Shown here: positions 59,835-64,000 of the stretch, piece after piece
Layout: every line of letters begins with the position of its first letter
How positions within the stretch are numbered: the stretch's first letter is position 1
Source of the DNA: Pseudomonadota bacterium
GTDB taxonomy: Bacteria; Pseudomonadota; Alphaproteobacteria; Rhizobiales; Xanthobacteraceae
DNA length: 64,000 nt
Direction: 5' to 3'
Assembly (NCBI GenBank): GCA_018242205.1
Contig: JAFECJ010000002.1
Coordinates: 124,001 to 188,000 of the forward strand
Program-made: the position numbers and the translations under genes
The notes under the pieces: generated by a model
Seen by the model: only the letters and a program-made list of their open reading frames with translations
What the model was told of the DNA's origin: nothing
Databases searched by the model: none

Positions 59835-60257
59835 TCAGAGCTTGATATCGAAATGCGCCATCAGGGCGCGGCTGCCGAGGAAGGCGACCGTGGCCGACGC
59901 GCCGGTGACGAAGGCGCCCCAGGCGAGATCGATCAACGTGATCGACGCCGTCCAGTTGCGCAACGTCGCGTAGTTCGTCAGGTCGTAGGTCGCATAGGCC
60001 AGCAGGCCGAACAGCGCCGCATGGACAGCGGCGTGCTGCAGCGAATTGGCGCGCAGCGCCGGCAGCACGGCGAACAGCTCGATGCCCAACGGATAGACCA
60101 AGTAGAAGATGACCGCCGGCACGATCCGGACCTTGTCGGCCAGAATGTCCCCCAGCACCGGCCGGTACAACGCCTGGCCCATCTGCGACAGCCAGATGCC
60201 GTCGAGGACGATGAACACCGCAAGAATCAAGACATAGACGACCACGTAAAAAGCCAC
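59835..60257 (-). CDS. DUF2177 membrane protein
   Basis: A 140-residue protein with four membrane helices and the DUF2177 pattern (DGIWLSQMGQALYRPVLGD near the start, YATYDLTNYATLRNW, TLIDLAWGAFVTG). Function unknown. It faces the sigma operon with convergent orientation, but its upstream region carries the same TGATCC-N18-TA pattern, so it seems to belong to the same regulon. Confidence 0.9.
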   Translation of the reverse strand: MAFYVVVYVLILAVFIVLDGIWLSQMGQALYRPVLGDILADKVRIVPAVIFYLVYPLGIELFAVLPALRANSLQHAAVHAALFGLLAYATYDLTNYATLRNWTASITLIDLAWGAFVTGASATVAFLGSRALMAHFDIKL

Positions 60258-60287
60258 GTCACCCTCCTGTCGGTCTAGGCCACGGGC

Positions 60288-60317
60288 CTTCTACGACTCC
60301 CGCGGTCCGGCGGATCA
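60288..60317 (-). promoter_or_regulatory. Predicted ECF (RpoE-type) promoter of the DUF2177 gene
   Basis: On the minus strand TGATCC (60317-60312), 18 bases, TAGAAG (60293-60288), 30 bases before the ATG at 60257. It is the third copy of the pattern found between the two lipid operons. Confidence 0.65.
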
Positions 60318-60435
60318 CCCCAGGCGAGGAGCGATCGCAGGCCAGTGCCGATTTCCATCGAATTCAGCGTCATCGAATGGCGGATTATGTTCCGTTCGAT
60401 GGACCCATGAGGGTTCGTTGGGGGCGCAACCTGAG

Positions 60436-60472
60436 GTCGATTTCGTGCCTCAAAAACAGGCTCAAAATCGAC
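60436..60472. promoter_or_regulatory. 37-bp interrupted dyad upstream of the glutamine-synthetase-like gene
   Basis: GTCGATTT (60436-60443) with GCCT (60447-60450) on the left is mirrored by AGGC (60458-60461) and AAATCGAC (60465-60472) around the centre CAAAAAC. Thirteen of fifteen position pairs are complementary. It ends 85 bases before the ATG at 60558. Its size and symmetry fit an operator for a dimeric regulator. Confidence 0.55.
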
Positions 60473-60557
60473 GATAAGCTACTGAATAATCGTGTTTTTC
60501 ACTGTCTCGAACGCCCCCTTTCTGTTATGCTTTTTTATCGGGTTTTCGAGGGGCATT

Positions 60558-61931
60558 ATGCATACAGTACCTGTAATTTCCTCCGCCCAGGAAGCCGTCG
60601 ATTATGTCCGCCAGCGCGACCTGCCCTACGTCCGGGTCGGCCTGTTCGACATCGACGGCATCTTCCGCGGCAAATACATCGGCCGCGACAAATTCGAGAG
60701 CTCGGTCGAGAAGGGCCTCGGCTTTTGCGACGTGGTCGTCGGCTGGGACAGCAACGACCAGCTCTATGACAACGTCAAAGTCACCGGCTGGCACACCGGC
60801 TATCCGGACGCGGCGGTGCGCCTGCTGCCCGAGACCCTGCGCCTCCTCCCGCTCGAGGAGGACCTGCCGCTGTTCCTCTGCGAATTCGCCGACAAATGGG
60901 AAGAGGTCTGCCCGCGCGGCACCTTGCGCCGGGTGCTCGATCGCGCCGCCGACATGGGATTCAAGGTCAGCGCCGCGGCCGAGTTCGAATTCTTCCTGTT
61001 CGAGGAGACGCCGCAGTCGGTTCGTGACAAGAACTATCGCGGCCTGAAGAACATCACGCCCGGCTTCTTCGGCTATTCGATGCTTCGCAGTTCGGTGCAC
61101 GCCGATTTCTATCGCGACCTACTCGAACTGTCGCGCGGCATGAACTTCGAGATCGAGGGCCTGCACACCGAGACCGGTCCCGGCGTGCTCGAGGCCGCGA
61201 TCCGCGTCGACGAAGCGCTCGCCGCCGCCGACAAGGCGGCGCTGTTCAAGACTTACACCAAGGTACTGGCGCAGAAGCGCGGCTGGATGGCCTCGTTCAT
61301 GGCCAAGTCGTCGCCCGAATGGCCGGGTCAATCCGGTCACCTGCACACCTCCCTGCAGGATCGCAAGTCGGGCAAGGGCATGTTCCATGACGCCGGCAAG
61401 CCATATGGCATGTCCGACATCATGCGCTGGTTCGTCGGCGGCCAGCAGGCGCTGATGCCGGAACTGCTGGCGATGGTGGCGTGCACGGTGAACAGCTACA
61501 CGCGGCTCATTCCCGGTTTCTGGGCGCCGACCGATGCCGCCTGGTCGGTCGACAACCGCACCACCGCGTTGCGCGTGATCGAGGGATCGGAGAAGTCGCA
61601 ACGCGTCGAGTACCGCGTCGCCGCGGCCGACATCAACCCGTATATCGCGATGGCGGCGGCGATCGGCTCCGGCCTGTGGGGCATCGAGCATCGCATCGAA
61701 CCCGGCGATCCGCTGACCGGCAACGCCTACGAAGTCAAGCTGCCGGCGGAACGCGCGCTGCCGCGCACTCTGTGGGACGCCGCGCAACGCCTGAAGGCGT
61801 CGCAGCCGGCCCGCGCTTTGTTCGGCGATGCCTTCGTCGATCACTACGCCGCAAGCCGCGAGTGGGAAGAACGCGAATTCCGCCGCGCCATCACCGACTG
61901 GGAAATGCAGCGTTACTTCGAAATTATCTGA
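60558..61931 (+). CDS. Glutamine-synthetase-family gamma-glutamyl ligase (catabolic type)
   Basis: A 457-residue GS-like ligase: VRVGLFDIDGIFRGKYIG at the start, the Glu-rich site AAAEFEFFLFEE, GPGVLEAAIR, GQSGHLHTSL and the ATP/Glu-binding NRTTALRV and RVEYRVAAADINPY. It lacks the adenylylation Tyr site of GlnA. Such paralogs (PuuA, IpuC, GlnA4 types) attach glutamate to amines or amino alcohols. ATG 60558 is chosen because GAGGGG lies four bases before it; the GTG at 60492 adds a non-conserved hydrophobic stretch. Aldehyde and alcohol dehydrogenases follow. Confidence 0.9.
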   Translation: MHTVPVISSAQEAVDYVRQRDLPYVRVGLFDIDGIFRGKYIGRDKFESSVEKGLGFCDVVVGWDSNDQLYDNVKVTGWHTGYPDAAVRLLPETLRLLPLEEDLPLFLCEFADKWEEVCPRGTLRRVLDRAADMGFKVSAAAEFEFFLFEETPQSVRDKNYRGLKNITPGFFGYSMLRSSVHADFYRDLLELSRGMNFEIEGLHTETGPGVLEAAIRVDEALAAADKAALFKTYTKVLAQKRGWMASFMAKSSPEWPGQSGHLHTSLQDRKSGKGMFHDAGKPYGMSDIMRWFVGGQQALMPELLAMVACTVNSYTRLIPGFWAPTDAAWSVDNRTTALRVIEGSEKSQRVEYRVAAADINPYIAMAAAIGSGLWGIEHRIEPGDPLTGNAYEVKLPAERALPRTLWDAAQRLKASQPARALFGDAFVDHYAASREWEEREFRRAITDWEMQRYFEII

Positions 61932-61997
61932 GCCAATCCAGGCCGAGGCGGCGACCGCCTGACCGGCCTTCTTCTCTCCGACTACTGGACCCGAGCC

Positions 61998-63383
61998 ATG
62001 TGTGACGTTGTCTGCATTTCTCCGATCGACGGAAGCGAAGTCGCGCGTCGTCTCTCCGCCAGCGGTAGCGCGATCGATGCGGCGCTACAAGCCGCGCGCC
62101 GCGCCCAGAAAGAATGGGCGCAGGTGCCGCTCGCTACCCGCATGGCGAAGATGACCGCCTTCGTCGATGCGATGCTGGCGATGAACCAGGAAGTCGTGCC
62201 GGAAATCGCGCGGCAGATGGGCCGTCCGGTGAAATGGGGCGGCGAGTTCCGGCCGTTCGAAGAGCGCGCCCGCCACATGATCGCCATCGCGCCCGAAGCG
62301 CTCAAGCCACATGTGCCGAAGCCGATCGAAGGCATCACCCGCTTCATCGAGAAGACGCCGGCCGGCGTCGTCCTCGTCATCGCGCCGTGGAATTACCCGT
62401 ATCTCACCGCGGTCAACAGCGTCGTGCCGGCGCTGATCGCCGGGAATGCCGTCATCCTCAAGCACGCGGCGCAGACCATCCTGGTCGGCGAACGTTTCGC
62501 CAAGGCGATGCAGGCGGCCGATCTGCCGGCCGGCCTTTTCGCCAATCTTGTTCTGACACATGACGACACCGCGCGCATTCTGTCGGGCGGCGCGGTCGAT
62601 CACGCCAATTTCACCGGCTCCGTTGCCGGCGGACAGGCGATCGAACGCGCGGCCGCCGGGACCTTCACGACGCTCGGCCTCGAGCTTGGCGGCAAGGACC
62701 CCGCTTACGTGCGCGCCGACGCCAACCTCGGCCATGCGGTCGAGAACCTGGTCGACGGAGCGTTCTTCAATTCCGGCCAGTGCTGCTGCGGCATCGAGCG
62801 CATCTATGTGCATGACAAGCTCTATCCCGAGTTCGTCTCGCGTTTCGTCGAACTGACCAATACCTACAAGCTCGGCAATCCGCTCGACGAGACGACGACG
62901 CTCGGGCCGATGGCGACGCCGCGTGGTGCCGACGTCGTGCGCCGCCAGATCAAGGACGCCGTCGCCAAGGGCGCACGCGCGCACATCGATCCGAAGCTGT
63001 TTCCCGCCGATGACGGCCGCGGCACCTACGTGATGCCGCAGGTGCTGACCGAGGTCGATCACACGATGGACTTGATGACGATCGAAAACTTCGGCCCGGT
63101 CGTCGGCATCATGAAAGTCTCCGGCGACGACGAGGCGATCCGCCTGATGAACGACAGTCCCTATGGCCTCACCGCCGCGATCTGGACGTCGGACGAGAAA
63201 GCCGCGCTGTCGATCGGTCAGCAGGTCGAAACCGGCACCGTGTTCATGAACCGCTGCGACTATCTCGATCCGGCTTTGGCCTGGACCGGCGTCAAGGATA
63301 CCGGCCGCGGCGTCAGCCTGTCGGAGATCGGCTACGACATGCTCACCCGCGCCAAGAGCTTCCATCTCCGGACCGTGTCCTGA
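61998..63383 (+). CDS. NAD(P)-dependent aldehyde dehydrogenase
   Basis: Oxidises an aldehyde to the acid. The 461-residue protein has VVLVIAPWNYPYLTAVNSVVPAL, the general base Glu in LGLELGGKDPAYV, the catalytic Cys263 in FNSGQCCCGIERI and the ENFGPVVGIMKV/NDSPYGLTAAIWT C-terminal signature. It is of normal length. It lies 66 bases after the ligase gene and 41 bases before the alcohol dehydrogenase gene. Substrate probably a gamma-glutamylated or amine-derived aldehyde, by context. Confidence 0.93.
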   Translation: MCDVVCISPIDGSEVARRLSASGSAIDAALQAARRAQKEWAQVPLATRMAKMTAFVDAMLAMNQEVVPEIARQMGRPVKWGGEFRPFEERARHMIAIAPEALKPHVPKPIEGITRFIEKTPAGVVLVIAPWNYPYLTAVNSVVPALIAGNAVILKHAAQTILVGERFAKAMQAADLPAGLFANLVLTHDDTARILSGGAVDHANFTGSVAGGQAIERAAAGTFTTLGLELGGKDPAYVRADANLGHAVENLVDGAFFNSGQCCCGIERIYVHDKLYPEFVSRFVELTNTYKLGNPLDETTTLGPMATPRGADVVRRQIKDAVAKGARAHIDPKLFPADDGRGTYVMPQVLTEVDHTMDLMTIENFGPVVGIMKVSGDDEAIRLMNDSPYGLTAAIWTSDEKAALSIGQQVETGTVFMNRCDYLDPALAWTGVKDTGRGVSLSEIGYDMLTRAKSFHLRTVS

Positions 63384-63424
63384 TCGCCCCTCGCAATTAA
63401 CACACTCATTGAGCAGAGATCGAA

Positions 63425-64000
63425 ATGTCCACCTCGCCTACCGCCAACTGGAACTATCCGACATCCGTGCGTTTCGGTGCCGGCCGCATCAAGGAACTGC
63501 CGCAGATCTGCAAGGAGCTTGGTTTCGTTCGGCCGCTATTGGTCACCGATCCGTTTCTGGCGTCGCAGCCGATGACGCAATCCGCGCTCAAGTCGCTGCG
63601 CGATGCCGGCCTCGGCGCCTACGTGTTCTCCGATGTCCGATCGAACCCGAACGACGCCAATGTCGAGGCCGGGCTCAAGGTTCTGCGCGCCGGCAAGCAT
63701 GACAGCGTCATCGCCTTCGGCGGCGGCTCGGCGCTCGACGCCGGCAAGGTCATCGCCTTCATGGCCGGACAAACGCGGCCGATGTGGGATTTCGAGGACG
63801 TCGGCGACTGGTGGACGCGCGCCGATGCCAAAGGCATCGCGCCGGTCATCGCCGTGCCGACCACGGCGGGCACCGGCTCGGAAGTCGGCCGCGCCGGCGT
63901 CATCACGCAGCAATCGACGCACGCCAAGAAAGTGATCTTCCATCCCGGCATGATGCCGAAGGTGACGATCTGCGATCCCGAATTGACCGTCGGCATGCCG
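63425..64000 (+). CDS. Iron-containing (group III) alcohol dehydrogenase, partial
   Basis: The frame from ATG 63425 runs off the window end; 192 residues are visible. It shows the NAD-binding motif VIAFGGGSALDAGKVIAFM and the family signature VPTTAGTGSEVGRAGVI, with the typical ELPQICKELGFVRPLLVTDP opening. The metal-binding His residues lie downstream, outside the window. It would interconvert an alcohol and the aldehyde used by the preceding dehydrogenase. Confidence 0.93.
   Translation, partial: MSTSPTANWNYPTSVRFGAGRIKELPQICKELGFVRPLLVTDPFLASQPMTQSALKSLRDAGLGAYVFSDVRSNPNDANVEAGLKVLRAGKHDSVIAFGGGSALDAGKVIAFMAGQTRPMWDFEDVGDWWTRADAKGIAPVIAVPTTAGTGSEVGRAGVITQQSTHAKKVIFHPGMMPKVTICDPELTVGMP

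Overview
This 64 kb window is chromosomal DNA of a GC-rich alphaproteobacterium, most likely a Hyphomicrobiales (Rhizobiales) member close to the Bradyrhizobiaceae/Xanthobacteraceae. The evidence is gene order and family type: ppiD-tpiA-secG-pyrG, kdsA, eno-ftsB-pdhABC-lpd-lipA, a fused ispDF, dusB-ntrBC, ntrYX-dat-hfq-hflX, and rlpA-dac-tmk-holB followed further on by metG-tatD-MBL-mazG. The pyruvate dehydrogenase E1-beta carries its own lipoyl domain, as is usual in this group. There is no tRNA, rRNA, CRISPR array, IS element or prophage that I can support.

Region by region: 1-9.9 kb holds a peptidyl-prolyl isomerase, glycolysis, secretion, CTP and KDO synthesis, plus an adenosine-deaminase-like gene of unusually low GC. 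10-20.8 kb runs from enolase through the pyruvate dehydrogenase complex to lipoate synthase, so the E2/E1-beta lipoyl cofactor enzyme sits next to its client complex. 20.8-25 kb holds small enzymes and the IspDF isoprenoid enzyme. 25-39 kb is the nitrogen regulatory block (DusB, NtrB/NtrC, NtrY/NtrX, Hfq, HflX), interrupted between ntrC and ntrY by a 3.5 kb accessory block with two tandem AidA/PixA-family genes, a flavin oxidoreductase and a secreted hydrolase. 39-52 kb is housekeeping (MazG, MBL, TatD, MetRS, HolB, Tmk, carboxypeptidase, RlpA), interrupted at 43.7-48.0 kb by an accessory block with an L,D-transpeptidase-like DUF2778 protein, a small cysteine-rich secreted protein, a PhoH ATPase, a DUF6481 protein and a ribbon-helix-helix protein.

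The most interesting region is 52.3-60.3 kb. An ECF sigma factor and its ChrR-type zinc anti-sigma factor head an operon with an alpha/beta hydrolase, a DUF1295 membrane protein and a cyclopropane-synthase-like methyltransferase. Divergently, a FAD amine-oxidase-like enzyme, DUF1365 and a second cyclopropane-synthase-like protein form an operon; a DUF2177 membrane gene closes the block. Three promoter-position sequences of the form TGATCC-N18-TA flank these units: two back to back between the divergent operons and one in front of DUF2177. I read this as a self-contained singlet-oxygen/lipid-peroxide responsive lipid-modification regulon, plausibly furan fatty acid synthesis.

60.5-64 kb starts a catabolic cluster: a glutamine-synthetase-like ligase, an aldehyde dehydrogenase and an iron-type alcohol dehydrogenase cut by the window end. 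This combination suggests degradation of an amine or amino alcohol by a gamma-glutamylated route. A 37-bp interrupted dyad lies just upstream of the first gene.
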